From Herbaspirillum sp. ST 5-3 (GTDB lineage Bacteria; Pseudomonadota; Gammaproteobacteria; Burkholderiales; Burkholderiaceae_D), in contig NZ_STGI01000002.1 of the NCBI RefSeq assembly GCF_004804275.1, positions 124,001 to 188,000 on the forward strand: a stretch of DNA of 64,000 nucleotides, given 5' to 3'. Numbering within the stretch: the stretch's first letter is position 1; every line of letters begins with the position of its first letter. Positions 1-8,671 of the stretch are shown piece by piece. The position numbers were made by a program, and so were the translations under genes. The notes below the pieces were generated by a model that had not been told where the DNA came from, did not search any database, and saw only the letters and a program-made list of their open reading frames with translations.

Positions 1-1134
1 GAGAAAATCGTCCAGCGTCGGCGTGACGGATTGCGGCTCCAGTCCGAAGATGCGGAACAACTCGTCCGAACATTTCATTTCGCCGGTTTGCGCATTGATT
101 TCCCAGCTGCCGAGATGGCCGAGCTTTTGCGCGACGGTCAATACCTGCTGTGCCTGCCACAGGTCCTCTTCGGCCCGCTCCCGCGCGGCGATGTCTTCGG
201 TCAGGCGCGCGTTGATCGCTGACAGCTCGGCGGTGCGCGCCACCACCAGACTCTGGATGTGGCTGGCACGGGAAGCCTGGACGTGCATCCAGAGTCCGAT
301 CATGGCGCTGAACAAGACGCCGGCAAGCATGGTCAGCTCGGAGCCGAGCGTGCCGGGAGAAAACGGCGTGGCCTGGGACGAGATCGTGAGATGCCACGGC
401 GCACCGGCGGCATCGAAGCTTCGCGAGACAAGCATTTGCTTGCGCTGCAGGAGAGGCGGAAACAGGTCATCCATGACCTTGTCCTTGTTCATGTCCTTGC
501 GGTAGGAGATCAAGTCACCGTCGTTGGCGAAGACATGCGCATGGACGTTAATCCCGAGCTCCGGAGTCTGCGGCAGGGAGGCCGACAGAAGAGCGCTGGA
601 AACGAGCTCGTCGACATCCACCACGGCCGTGGTATGGCCGAGCACCATGCGGTTGTTCCTGGTGGGCTTGTTGCTCAGTACGGGCAGTGTTACGTTAAAA
701 ACCCGGTGGCGGTTTGTTTCGCCGACGCGCTGAAATCCGCGAGATGAGAACGTCGAGGGCGCGGCCTTGACGCGCGGCACTGCCTGGTACGCCGGCCAGT
801 TGTGTCCGTCGGCTAGCGGCGCGGTGCTGAGGTTCTCGATATGCGGATAGCGTTTGAAGATCGGTTGCAGGAAGCTCTCGAATTGCTTTTCGTTCATCGG
901 CCCGAAGATTTCAAGCGTGTGGTTGATGAGCTCCAACTCATGCATGACGTCTTCAAGCTCGTTGCGGATGGCGGCGACATGCGCGTCGGCACGCTGCTCC
1001 AGCTTGAAATGCTCGAACCTTTCCTCGTAAGCGCGAATGCGGATGGATAGTGAGGTGGTCGCGGCAAGGCACACCGCGAACGTGAGGATCGGCGCGACGG
1101 ACTTGTATGCTCGAAGGCGATGAAAATGGTACAT
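1..1134 (-). CDS. CHASE-domain membrane sensor with PAS domain (3' end outside window)
   Basis: Reads leftward and runs off the window edge, so the C-terminal output domain is not visible. The first 378 codons show an N-terminal membrane segment (about residues 10-28), a periplasmic region of about 250 residues with the character of a CHASE sensor domain, a second membrane segment near residue 270 (LTMLAGVLFSAMIGLWM), a short coiled-coil linker rich in Ala/Arg/Glu, and the start of a PAS domain (GHLGSWEINAQTGEM). Proteins of this layout end in a histidine kinase or a GGDEF/EAL module; which one cannot be told here. The ATG at 1134 is in frame with a GTG two codons upstream. CHASE domains sense small extracellular ligands; the ligand is unknown. 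Confidence 0.8.
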   Translation of the reverse strand, partial: MYHFHRLRAYKSVAPILTFAVCLAATTSLSIRIRAYEERFEHFKLEQRADAHVAAIRNELEDVMHELELINHTLEIFGPMNEKQFESFLQPIFKRYPHIENLSTAPLADGHNWPAYQAVPRVKAAPSTFSSRGFQRVGETNRHRVFNVTLPVLSNKPTRNNRMVLGHTTAVVDVDELVSSALLSASLPQTPELGINVHAHVFANDGDLISYRKDMNKDKVMDDLFPPLLQRKQMLVSRSFDAAGAPWHLTISSQATPFSPGTLGSELTMLAGVLFSAMIGLWMHVQASRASHIQSLVVARTAELSAINARLTEDIAARERAEEDLWQAQQVLTVAQKLGHLGSWEINAQTGEMKCSDELFRIFGLEPQSVTPTLDDFL

Positions 1135-1547
1135 ATGCACCGGGAACCAGGTTATCCAGTCCGATCCTCGCACCCGCAACGCCTCGGCCGGGTGATCCGG
1201 AAAGTTGGGGGATAGAGAATCGTGGGACGGGTGTGCACAGCGAATTTCGGCGCGCTGCCCTGCAAGTTGCCGCGGAGGATTTCGCTGTCTTCCACCCGCC
1301 TCCGCGGTGCTTCATCCTGCAATTGATCGGGATGGACTGCGGTCAAGGTCCGTGCGGCGGATGTCGGCCCGTCGGAAAGCTTCACGCCTCCGATGATGCC
1401 TTGCAACCAATCTACTATCGACCTATGCAGGACAATCGTCAATCCCATGGAGGCGGGAAGAATTTGGATTACTTTTATTTGCTTGACTCAGGTCAATTTG
1501 CAGCATGCGCGAGGCCGCATTCGCAACAGCATGCAGGCGTCGCGGCT
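1135..1547. other. Intergenic region, no gene seen
   Basis: About 410 bases lie between the start of the leftward sensor gene and the end of the leftward N-formylglutamate amidohydrolase gene. It should hold the sensor promoter. I see no convincing coding sequence, RNA gene or clear terminator. Confidence 0.5.
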
Positions 1548-2288
1548 TTATCTGGCGGTCGCGGTCTCCAGTCTGTTGCGCGCTGCCGAGCTTCGCAGCG
1601 TGTCGATGATAATGCGGCGCAGTTGCCGCCAGTGTTCGCCGGGCTGGCGTACATGCTTCTGATTGATTTCCAGCTCGATGCCGAGATAGCTCGCTTCCTC
1701 GAAGCGCCGCCGCAGGTAAACCGTGAAACCGTCGGCCGTACCGGTGTAGGGGTAGTTCAGCCGCGTCTTGAGTGCATGGGCCGCGCTTCGCAGCGCGTTT
1801 TTCCAGCGCTGGCACAGCTCCGCTTCGGCTCGCCGCGCCGGGTCGTACAGCAGCCCGAGGTCGGCGTTGCGTACCTCGCCGTTGAGTTCCGGCGTGAAGC
1901 TGTGACAGGAGATGTGAATCACGCGTGCGCCGCCGGCGACCGCTTGCGCGATCTGCGTCTCGGCCTTGGTGCGGTAGGGGCGGTAATAGCGCTGGAAGAT
2001 TTCTTCGCGGATGTCGGCCGGGGCAGGGCGCGTCGCTTCGGAAAACAGCTTGGGGTGGCTGGGCGAGCGGTTGAGATCGATCAGCAGGCGGCTGATGGTT
2101 GACACCAGCAGAGGCGCCGACAAGGCCTGCGACAATTCGCGCGCCACGCGCAGCGCGCCGACGTCATAACCGCGATGCGTGCGCAGCAATTCCTCGCGAC
2201 CGCGAAAGAAATCTCGATAGCGCGACGGAATGCGATTGCCGCCATGCTCGCACGTGACGAAGAAGAAGTCCGGCGTGGTGGATGTCAT
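1548..2288 (-). CDS. N-formylglutamate amidohydrolase family protein
   Basis: A 246-residue protein of the N-formylglutamate amidohydrolase (HutG-type, FGase) family, metal-dependent hydrolases that cleave an amide bond on a glutamate derivative. Visible family motifs are CEHGGNRIP near residue 14, the Arg-rich LLIDLNRSPSHP segment, and HISCHSFTPELNG in the middle, which carry the expected metal and substrate residues. The start at 2288 gives the normal family N-terminus (MTSTTPDFFFVTCEHGG); an in-frame extension upstream has no family character. No histidine-utilisation genes are near. It lies 163 bases downstream of a GCS2-type ligase in the same direction, so a role in processing an amide-linked product of that cluster is more likely than histidine breakdown (inference). 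Confidence 0.85.
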   Translation of the reverse strand: MTSTTPDFFFVTCEHGGNRIPSRYRDFFRGREELLRTHRGYDVGALRVARELSQALSAPLLVSTISRLLIDLNRSPSHPKLFSEATRPAPADIREEIFQRYYRPYRTKAETQIAQAVAGGARVIHISCHSFTPELNGEVRNADLGLLYDPARRAEAELCQRWKNALRSAAHALKTRLNYPYTGTADGFTVYLRRRFEEASYLGIELEINQKHVRQPGEHWRQLRRIIIDTLRSSAARNRLETATAR

Positions 2289-2451
2289 CGCGGGTTCGAG
2301 TTGATCGGTCCGGTCTGGTACAGTCTCTGGCAAGCAAGACGATATGTCGTCCACGGGAGATACGGAAGGCGCGGAAAAAATCGGGCACAGGCTCTTTCCG
2401 TGTCTTCCGTGGGCCGGGTAATGGAATGATGCAAGCACCCTGCGTATTGCA

Positions 2452-3732
2452 TCAGCCCCCCTCGACAAACATTCTCCCCTCCTGCAGGCAATCGCACAGG
2501 CGAGCGTACACGGCCTGCAAGTGTTTCCGCGAAAAATCGCCACCCACTGCGCGCAGTATCCGACGTGCCAGCGGGCCGTGCTCGATCATGACCTGCAAGG
2601 GCTCTTGCCACCGGCCCGACTGCCCGGTATCGTCCTCCATCATGCGGCCGACCAGGAAGCGCCACAGATCGTTCGCGCTGGCGTTGCGCTCGGGGAAGTC
2701 GAGCAGCCGCAGGTAGGCATCATTGCGGATGATCGTGGCATCGGCATCGCGGATGCAGTCATGCAGAATCGCCGCCAGCGCCGCGGTCGGCATTTCCTGC
2801 TGCGCCACCAGTACGTCGTCGCCGGCCTGATACAGGCGTCGTACCGCATCGGTGCTTGCCGCCGCGACCGCGAGATCGGCCTGCGGGCACTCTTGCGTAT
2901 CGACAACACGGATTTCGATCGCGTTGCGTTCGAAGCGCGCAATTGCGCCGCGCGAGTTCAGCCATTCTTCCTGCAAGACGTGTTCCGGATCGAGCGCCGC
3001 GATATCGCGGTACATCGGCGCCAGAATGCGCTGCTCGTATCCCGCGCGGTGGGTGACGGTTTCCGGCACCACCATCCCCGTGATCGAGGGAATGGTTCGC
3101 GCATTGTCGGCATACACATGCATGCGGTAATCGCACCAGCCGGTACGGCGCCCTTCGGCAATCGGCGAGCTGGCCGCCAGCGCTGGCAGAATGGGCAGTA
3201 CCAGGCGAATGGCGGCGTGCAGGCGCGCGAACTCGTCGTCGCCGGCGAAAGGCAAGTTGATATGCATGCTCTGCAGATTTGCCCAACCATGACTCTTGCT
3301 GTCGAAAATGCGGTCGTAGGCGCGGTAGATCGCGTCATTGTCATGCGGCCAGATATGCGTCTCGGTGAGCGGGTCCATCCATGGGTGCATCGCGCCGGGC
3401 ATCAATTGCGCGTCCATGGCCGCCAGGCGCGCGTTGATGGCGCGCACCTCGGCTTGAAAGGCATCGGGCAGCGACGATAGCGACGCGGCAGGGCGCCGGT
3501 TCTTGATTTCGATGACATGCATCACCAGCTCATTGGACCAGCCGAGCGCGCCACGCCGCACTTCATTCACGACCCTGCCTTCGCCCTCCGACCCTTCGCG
3601 TAACAAGCGGTCGGCAATCGGCCGCACATCCAGGCCGTCACGCTGCACGATCATGTATTCCAGTTCAATGCCGACTCCGGTGAAGGCATGCAGCAGGGGC
3701 GGATCCGCTTCCTGTATCGTTTCCTGCATCAT
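2452..3732 (-). CDS. Carboxylate-amine ligase, GCS2 / YbdK-like family
   Basis: A 426-residue member of the glutamate-cysteine ligase family 2 fold (GCS2), enzymes that join a carboxylate to an amine using ATP. The N-terminal signature is seen as GVGIELEYMIVQRDG, and the core has the NLQSMHINLPFAGDDEFARLHAAIR stretch in several blocks (QSMHINLPF, ARLHAAIRLVLP) typical of COG2170-like proteins. The family usually runs 370-430 residues, so this one is complete. Its ATG overlaps the stop codon of the upstream RimK-like ligase (ATGA junction), which indicates translational coupling. Substrates cannot be read from sequence: the family includes weak glutamate-cysteine ligases and many amidoligases of unknown product. 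True gamma-glutamylcysteine synthesis for glutathione is possible but less likely given the partners. Confidence 0.85.
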   Translation of the reverse strand: MMQETIQEADPPLLHAFTGVGIELEYMIVQRDGLDVRPIADRLLREGSEGEGRVVNEVRRGALGWSNELVMHVIEIKNRRPAASLSSLPDAFQAEVRAINARLAAMDAQLMPGAMHPWMDPLTETHIWPHDNDAIYRAYDRIFDSKSHGWANLQSMHINLPFAGDDEFARLHAAIRLVLPILPALAASSPIAEGRRTGWCDYRMHVYADNARTIPSITGMVVPETVTHRAGYEQRILAPMYRDIAALDPEHVLQEEWLNSRGAIARFERNAIEIRVVDTQECPQADLAVAAASTDAVRRLYQAGDDVLVAQQEMPTAALAAILHDCIRDADATIIRNDAYLRLLDFPERNASANDLWRFLVGRMMEDDTGQSGRWQEPLQVMIEHGPLARRILRAVGGDFSRKHLQAVYARLCDCLQEGRMFVEGG

Positions 3733-5198
3733 GGCGCAACACTCCCTTTGCGTTCCTCGATGCGTTTTCGGAAAACGCCCATGACTTCGCGGTACAGCGC
3801 ATCGGACAGCACCGCATCCTCATTGCCGGCATCGACATTCGGGTTGTCGTTGATTTCGATAACGTAGTTCTGGACGCCGACCTGCTTCAGGTCCACGCCG
3901 TAGAAGCCATCGCCCATCAGGTTGGCAGCCTGCACCGCGATCTTCACCACATCGTCCGGCACTTCGCCGACCGACAACGCCTCGGTCTTGCCTTCGCTCA
4001 TGCGCTGGTGTTCATGCTTGATGATCTGCCAGTGACCGGGCGCCATGTAATATTTGCAGACGAAGAGCGGGCGCTGGTCGAGCACGCCGATGCGCCAGTC
4101 GAAGTCAGTCGGCAGGTATTCCTGCGCCAGCACCAGTTCCGACTCTTTCAGCAATTCATTCACCTTCACCAGCAATTCCTGCTCCGACTCGATTTTCAAA
4201 ACGCCGGATGAAAACGCGCCATCGGGTTGCTTCAGGATGCAGGGCAACCCGAGCGTGGACACGATCTGGTCGACATTGCCCTTGTGTACCACCAGCGTTT
4301 TCGGCGTGGGGATGTGATGCCGGGTCAGCAATTCGTTCAGGTAAATCTTGTTGGTGCAACGCAGGATCGATTCGGGATCGTCGATGACCACCATGCCGGC
4401 GTCGGCCGCCTGGCGCGACAGCTGGTAAGTGTAGTGGTCGACGTTGGTGGTGTCGCGGATGAAGAGCGCGTCGAAGTCGGTTACGCGGCGCGCGTCCTTC
4501 GGCGTGATCAGCTCCGCGTGCATGCCGAGCAATTCGGCCGCTTCCAGGAATTTGCGCAGCGCTTCCGGGTTCGACGGCAGCTCCTTGCGCTGCGGATCGT
4601 ACAGGATCGCCAGCGAGGCCTGCTTGCTGGGCGACGCATTGCTGCGGATCTTTTGTTCCTTGAGGTAATCGATCGCCGCCTGCATCGCGCATGGCTGATG
4701 GTGCAATGGAATATCGCGCACGCTGCCCGGGTAAATGCTGCACAGGTGCCAGTGCTCGTTGGCGCGTTCGAAGCGTGCATGCAAGACGGGCGTGCGCAGC
4801 AGCTTGAACAACTGTTCGCTCAGATGCTGATGGTGCTGGTCGGCATCGCGTCCGAAATAGATGTTCAGGTCAGCGAAGTCATCCGACACGCGCGAAAACG
4901 AGCAGTCAATCAGGTCATCGAGCTTTTCCGTGATGTCCTGTACCAGGCTGTCCGATTGCAGATCCTTCATCGCCTGCGCATCCGGCAGCGGCTGATGACC
5001 GCGCGCTTCGGCAAGGAGAGATACGTAATAGCCCTGGCTTTGGTAGCGATAGGTGTTGCAGAGGTTGAAGACTTTGGTGGTGGTGCTGGTATCCCCGTAG
5101 GCGGGGTCCATCAAGTAGGTTTGTGCAGGTATCACTGTGACACCGGGTATGTCGAAAGGCCAATCTTGCTGTTGACTTACGACGAAGAGGATGTTCAT
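3729..5198 (-). CDS. RimK-like ATP-grasp ligase with N-terminal RLAN-type domain
   Basis: A 489-residue protein. The first ~200 residues (MNILFVVSQQQDWPF onward) match the N-terminal extension found in long RimK-family proteins. The last ~290 form an ATP-grasp ligase: ITPKDARRVTDFDALFIRDTT, the nucleotide-binding stretch LPCILKQPDGAFSSGV, LAQEYLPTDFDWRIGVLD and the metal-binding end YVIEINDNPNVDAGNEDAV. RimK-type enzymes add amino acids, often glutamate, to a carboxyl group on a small molecule or a protein tail. The start at 5198 has an AGGAAG ribosome site and overlaps the stop of the C39-like gene by ATGA. Ligase, peptidase and second ligase are therefore made together. Target unknown. Confidence 0.87.
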   Translation of the reverse strand: MNILFVVSQQQDWPFDIPGVTVIPAQTYLMDPAYGDTSTTTKVFNLCNTYRYQSQGYYVSLLAEARGHQPLPDAQAMKDLQSDSLVQDITEKLDDLIDCSFSRVSDDFADLNIYFGRDADQHHQHLSEQLFKLLRTPVLHARFERANEHWHLCSIYPGSVRDIPLHHQPCAMQAAIDYLKEQKIRSNASPSKQASLAILYDPQRKELPSNPEALRKFLEAAELLGMHAELITPKDARRVTDFDALFIRDTTNVDHYTYQLSRQAADAGMVVIDDPESILRCTNKIYLNELLTRHHIPTPKTLVVHKGNVDQIVSTLGLPCILKQPDGAFSSGVLKIESEQELLVKVNELLKESELVLAQEYLPTDFDWRIGVLDQRPLFVCKYYMAPGHWQIIKHEHQRMSEGKTEALSVGEVPDDVVKIAVQAANLMGDGFYGVDLKQVGVQNYVIEINDNPNVDAGNEDAVLSDALYREVMGVFRKRIEERKGSVAP

Positions 5199-5926
5199 GG
5201 TACTTCCTGTCGCGGCGGACACCGCGGATGGATGATTAACAGATTCGCGTCATGCGTCACAATGCCGAGCAGCACCGCACCGATAACCCGGTCGACACTC
5301 AGCCAGTACTCGTGCGTGCTGGCGTAAGGATTGAGTTGATAGGGATCGACCACCAGCACCTTGCGGTGGATCTTGTCGTAACCAGCCATCACGACAAAGT
5401 GCCCGGAAGGCAGGCCGCGTACGTCGTCGGGCACATCATCCGGCCCGAATTCGCGCGGCGTGCGGTACAGAAAAGTCGAGCTGAGCCCGGTGATGATGGG
5501 CAGGCCGCGGCGCAGGATGCTTCGGATCAAGGTATGCGAGAGATCGAGCAGGCGCAGGCGGCCGCCGAGGCTGAGGAATTCCAGATAGCCGGTGGTGGCA
5601 TGCTGCAGGCGATAGTCCATCTTGATTTCGCGCTGCCGGCGCAGGCGGTCGGCGATGTCCACGCCATGTGCGAACCAGGTCGGATCGAATACCCCGAGGT
5701 TATAAGTGTAAATCGTTGCCTTGTATCCCCTGCGCAAGGCATCGCAAGCGAGAAATACGGCGAAGGTGCCGCCATGCTCCAGCTTGCCGGTGCGTCCGAT
5801 CACATGGTCGAGCGATTCCTGATCGCCCCAGTAGCGGTAGATCGCTTGCAGGCAAGTCGGCCCGCATGTGGTCTCGTCCGGTTGCGGAAGAATCTTGACG
5901 GGCAGCTGCAATATGGCTTGGGTCAC
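5195..5926 (-). CDS. C39-like cysteine peptidase-fold protein
   Basis: A 243-residue protein (GTG start at 5926) with papain-like C39 features: a Gln followed by the nucleophile in QPDETTCGPTCL (Cys about residue 21), a His in SGHFVVMAGYD and an Asp in VLVVDPYQLNP, the order of the C39 Cys-His-Asp triad. There is no transmembrane or ABC domain, so it is not a bacteriocin exporter. It heads the cluster and overlaps the RimK-like ligase by four bases. It may cleave a peptide or reverse the bond made by the ligases. The start is uncertain: upstream codons lead into the inverted-repeat element, and the chosen GTG has only a weak ribosome site. No signal peptide is seen, so a cytoplasmic place is likely. 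Confidence 0.75.
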   Translation of the reverse strand: MTQAILQLPVKILPQPDETTCGPTCLQAIYRYWGDQESLDHVIGRTGKLEHGGTFAVFLACDALRRGYKATIYTYNLGVFDPTWFAHGVDIADRLRRQREIKMDYRLQHATTGYLEFLSLGGRLRLLDLSHTLIRSILRRGLPIITGLSSTFLYRTPREFGPDDVPDDVRGLPSGHFVVMAGYDKIHRKVLVVDPYQLNPYASTHEYWLSVDRVIGAVLLGIVTHDANLLIIHPRCPPRQEVP

Positions 5927-6368
5927 GGCGGAGCGTATTCGTGAAATCGCTTGGTTGTATATGCCTGTTTTGCGGCACGGAGCCTGACAGGCTGTTGAAA
6001 AACTACTGCGCGGGCCGATCCTGGGGCCTGCAAACTGTACGCGTACGCTCCTCGACCCCAATCTCGCCCCGCTCGCTACGTTTTTCAACAGCCTGTTAAA
6101 GCATTTTCGGTGCCAGATTGTCGAGTGTGCCGGACAAACATGCATTTCAGCAGGAAACCGTTTTTATGACTCGCATCGCCTTGTAAAAGTTTCCACTGCG
6201 TGCATCTCTTTCCCTGCGTCGCATTCCCTGTGTGCAGCTTGTACAAGTGCTCGAAACGGACGGGCATGGATGATGCATGGGAAGCAAAGGACACTTGGGT
6301 TCAATGCCCACGCTTGCCCGTCGCAAACAGGGACAGGCGCGTGGTGCCCGCTTCAGGAGCTTATCGAC
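5927..6368. other. Intergenic region holding a MITE-like inverted repeat
   Basis: About 440 bases between the leftward C39-like gene and a rightward secreted protein gene. It contains the inverted-repeat element listed separately and must hold both divergent promoters. No other coding sequence is convincing. Confidence 0.55.
5987..6096. repeat. MITE-like element with 17-bp terminal inverted repeats
   Basis: The 17-base arm ACAGGCTGTTGAAAAAC at 5987-6003 is repeated perfectly in reverse complement at 6080-6096. The ~75 bases between contain a GTACGCGTAC palindrome and no open frame for a transposase. The size (about 110 bases) and perfect ends fit a non-autonomous miniature transposable element or a large REP-like palindrome. 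No clear target-site duplication is seen outside the arms. Confidence 0.6.
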
Positions 6369-7190
6369 ATGAAAACGACATTTGGTTTACTGGTAGCGCT
6401 TGCCCTGAGTTCGCCGATGGCGCTCGCGCAGGGCACGCCGCCCGCGCAAATCCCTCCGGGAACACCGGCCCAATCCGACCTCGGCATGCCTTCGCAGCCG
6501 GGAATCACTTCGCCGTCCACGTCGGGCACGTCCGGACCGGCCACCGAAAGCGAGTCGGGCGGTTCCGTCGCCAATCCCGTGGGCAGCTCGAACGCCACTT
6601 CCGGCGCGTCCGGCACAGCGCCGGTCAATCATGCCGGCAGCAGCACGGACATTTCCTCCGGCGGACCCAATCCGATGCAGTCGGAAGCGGGCATGGAGCT
6701 GGCTCCGGCGCCGCCCGTCACAGCGCGGCTGCAACCGGTCGTGCAGAACGACGTGACCTACCTGTGCGGCGGCGTCGGCGAGGAAGAAGTGAGCTACATG
6801 AAAAACGAAGCGAAGGGCTATGACCTGATGCTGACCTTCGCGGCCAAGAGCGGCGCCTACCTGGCGGACGTCAAGGTCGATATCAAGGATGCGAAGGGCG
6901 AATCGGTGTTGCAGGCATCCTGCGATTCGCCGATCCTCCTGGTCGATCTGCCCAGGAGCGGCACCTACCGCGTGCATGCGGACGCCGCCGGCTATGCCTT
7001 GAACAAGACAGTGAAAGTGGCGGCGGCACGCAAGAAAGGACAGCACCTCGCTTCCGCGGTCCTGGTCTGGCCGCAGCGCGTAGCGGAAGCGGAGGGAACG
7101 GCAACCACGTCCAGCGGAAGCGGCGCCAGCGATAACGCGGGCAAAAGCGGCGGCGCGACCGGCACTTCCGATAGCGGCAGTGCGCGCTGA
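6369..7190 (+). CDS. Secreted protein with low-complexity N-terminal region, function unknown
   Basis: A 273-residue protein with a clear Sec signal peptide (MKTTFGLLVALALSSPMALAQ). Residues ~22-115 are low complexity, rich in Pro, Gly, Ser and Thr. A folded region of about 120 residues follows (TYLCGGVGEEEVSYM to ASAVLVWPQ) that contains two Cys and a pattern of beta strands similar in feel to carboxypeptidase-regulatory-like or transthyretin-like folds (DVKVDIKDAKGESVLQ, GTYRVHADAAGY). The tail is again Ser/Gly rich. It is probably a periplasmic or surface protein. The next gene starts two bases after its stop, so the two are likely co-transcribed. I do not recognise a named family. Confidence 0.75.
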   Translation: MKTTFGLLVALALSSPMALAQGTPPAQIPPGTPAQSDLGMPSQPGITSPSTSGTSGPATESESGGSVANPVGSSNATSGASGTAPVNHAGSSTDISSGGPNPMQSEAGMELAPAPPVTARLQPVVQNDVTYLCGGVGEEEVSYMKNEAKGYDLMLTFAAKSGAYLADVKVDIKDAKGESVLQASCDSPILLVDLPRSGTYRVHADAAGYALNKTVKVAAARKKGQHLASAVLVWPQRVAEAEGTATTSSGSGASDNAGKSGGATGTSDSGSAR

Positions 7191-7192
7191 CC

Positions 7193-8392
7193 GTGACGAC
7201 CAGCATGGACCCGCAGCCCGGCGTGTTGCGCGCAACGGGCCGCAGAATCGAAGCGCATGAGGGCGGGACGTCCTCGCCAACCACAGCAAGCACAGCAACG
7301 GCCGACGCCGCGCGCCCGGACATGCCGGCGCTCGCGGTGCAGGCGCAGCAGGAGTTCAGCGATTCGCAGTTCTTTCGGCGCACGGTGCTGGTCGGCAGCC
7401 TGACCATCTTCACCGGGCTGGTGCTGGCACTGATCTGGTTCGCCAGCGACGTGTTCCTCGTGCTGTTTGCCGGCATCCTGACGGCGGTGCTGCTGCGCGC
7501 GCCGACCAACTGGCTGACGCAGCACACGCCCATCAGCGAACGCCTTGCGCTGTCCTTGTCGATCGCCGCGCTTGCCTGCGTGATTGTTCTGCTGGGCTAT
7601 CTGTTCGCGGTGCCGATCGCCGAGCAGATCGGGCAACTGGTCGAGACCCTGCCGCGCGCGCTGGTGCGCATGCGCCAGTGGGTGCGGCATTACGACTGGG
7701 CCAAGCCGCTGCAACCGCTGGTGACGGAACTGGCGCACACCAAGCTCGACGTGCAATTGCTGGGGAGGGCCAGCGGGCTGATCAGCTCCACCGTTTCCGC
7801 CATCGTGGGCGGCGTGGTAGCGCTGTTCATCGGCATCTACATGGCGGCGCAGCCGCGCCTCTATCAGCGCGGCTTCATGCACCTGCTGCCGCGCAAGGCC
7901 CGGCCGCGCGCGTATGAAGTCCTGGATGAAATCGGGGTGGTGCTGCGCTGGTGGCTGGTCGGCAGGATGGTGACCATGCTGATGGTCGGCGTCGCCGGCG
8001 GCATCGGCTTGTGGTGGCTGGACGTGCCGCTCGCATTTACCCTCGGGGTACTGAGCGGCCTGCTGGAATTCATTCCGTATATCGGACCGATCATGGCATC
8101 CATTCCGCCCTTGCTGGTGGCCTTCAATGTCGACCCCGACCTCGCGTTCTACGTGCTGCTTCTGTATGTCGCCATCCAGGCCGCGGAAAACTATCTGCTC
8201 ACGCCGCTGGTGGAACAGCGCGCCGTGTCGCTGCCGCCTGCGCTGGTGATCTTCGCGACCTTGCTGCTGGCCGCGCTCTCCGGCCCGCTTGGCGTGGTCC
8301 TCGCATCACCTCTCACGGCAACCTGCATCGTCGCGGTGAAACTGCTCTACGTGGAAGACGTGGTGGAGCAACCCGCGCCGACTGCGCACTGA
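7193..8392 (+). CDS. AI-2E family transporter (PerM/TqsA-like membrane protein)
   Basis: A 399-residue polytopic membrane protein of the AI-2 exporter / PerM superfamily. After a hydrophilic N-terminus of ~60 residues come paired membrane segments (VLVGSLTIFTGLVLALIWF, VFLVLFAGILTAVLL), a cytoplasmic amphipathic region, and the conserved C-terminal block with LEFIPYIGPIMASIPPLLVA and the AALSGPLGVVLASPL motif. The family exports small molecules or ions, and only some members move autoinducer-2. The GTG at 7193 is two bases from the previous stop; an ATG at 7205 is an alternative start. A hairpin terminator follows. Confidence 0.85.
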   Translation: MTTSMDPQPGVLRATGRRIEAHEGGTSSPTTASTATADAARPDMPALAVQAQQEFSDSQFFRRTVLVGSLTIFTGLVLALIWFASDVFLVLFAGILTAVLLRAPTNWLTQHTPISERLALSLSIAALACVIVLLGYLFAVPIAEQIGQLVETLPRALVRMRQWVRHYDWAKPLQPLVTELAHTKLDVQLLGRASGLISSTVSAIVGGVVALFIGIYMAAQPRLYQRGFMHLLPRKARPRAYEVLDEIGVVLRWWLVGRMVTMLMVGVAGGIGLWWLDVPLAFTLGVLSGLLEFIPYIGPIMASIPPLLVAFNVDPDLAFYVLLLYVAIQAAENYLLTPLVEQRAVSLPPALVIFATLLLAALSGPLGVVLASPLTATCIVAVKLLYVEDVVEQPAPTAH

Positions 8393-8396
8393 GAAA

Positions 8397-8426
8397 AAAA
8401 CAGGCCGGTATCGGCCGGCCTGTTCA
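8397..8426 (-). terminator. Rho-independent terminator shared by convergent genes
   Basis: The stem AACAGGCCG / CGGCCTGTT is flanked on the plus side by an A-run that becomes a U-run on the minus strand, so it terminates the leftward entericidin gene best and may serve the rightward AI-2E gene too. Confidence 0.75.
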
Positions 8427-8452
8427 GTCTTGCTGCCTGGTTTGCCGCTCTG

Positions 8453-8590
8453 CTACTTCGCCCTTTCCGCAGCGCCTTGCACTTTCTCGCCGCCGCGCTC
8501 CACATCCTTGCCGAAGCCAGACATCGTGTTGCAAGCAGTCAACCCAATCGTGAACAGCAGGATACCGACTACGGAAATAATTCTTTTCAT
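8453..8590 (-). CDS. Entericidin family small lipoprotein
   Basis: A 45-residue lipoprotein precursor. The signal peptide MKRIISVVGILLFTIGLTAC ends in a lipobox (LTAC), and the short mature part contains TMSGFGKDVERGGEKVQGAAE, the hallmark of entericidin A/B. In enteric bacteria these peptides form a toxin/antidote pair of envelope lipoproteins raised in stationary phase; here only one copy is seen. The start at 8590 has a good AGGAAA ribosome site. It lies downstream of three YqjD/YqjE/YqjK-like genes in the same direction, a common stress-gene neighbourhood. Confidence 0.88.
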   Translation of the reverse strand: MKRIISVVGILLFTIGLTACNTMSGFGKDVERGGEKVQGAAERAK

Positions 8591-8671
8591 GGTTTTTCCT
8601 TTCAAGTGATTGAACAGAACGACGTTCCTCCTAACAAGTGCAACGAACATGCCAGCCCGCAGCATGCCAAG

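Noticed and set aside
1107-2102. A 331-codon rightward open frame opposite the amidohydrolase
   Set aside because: Its composition is that of an antisense frame, and the leftward gene has clear FGase motifs.
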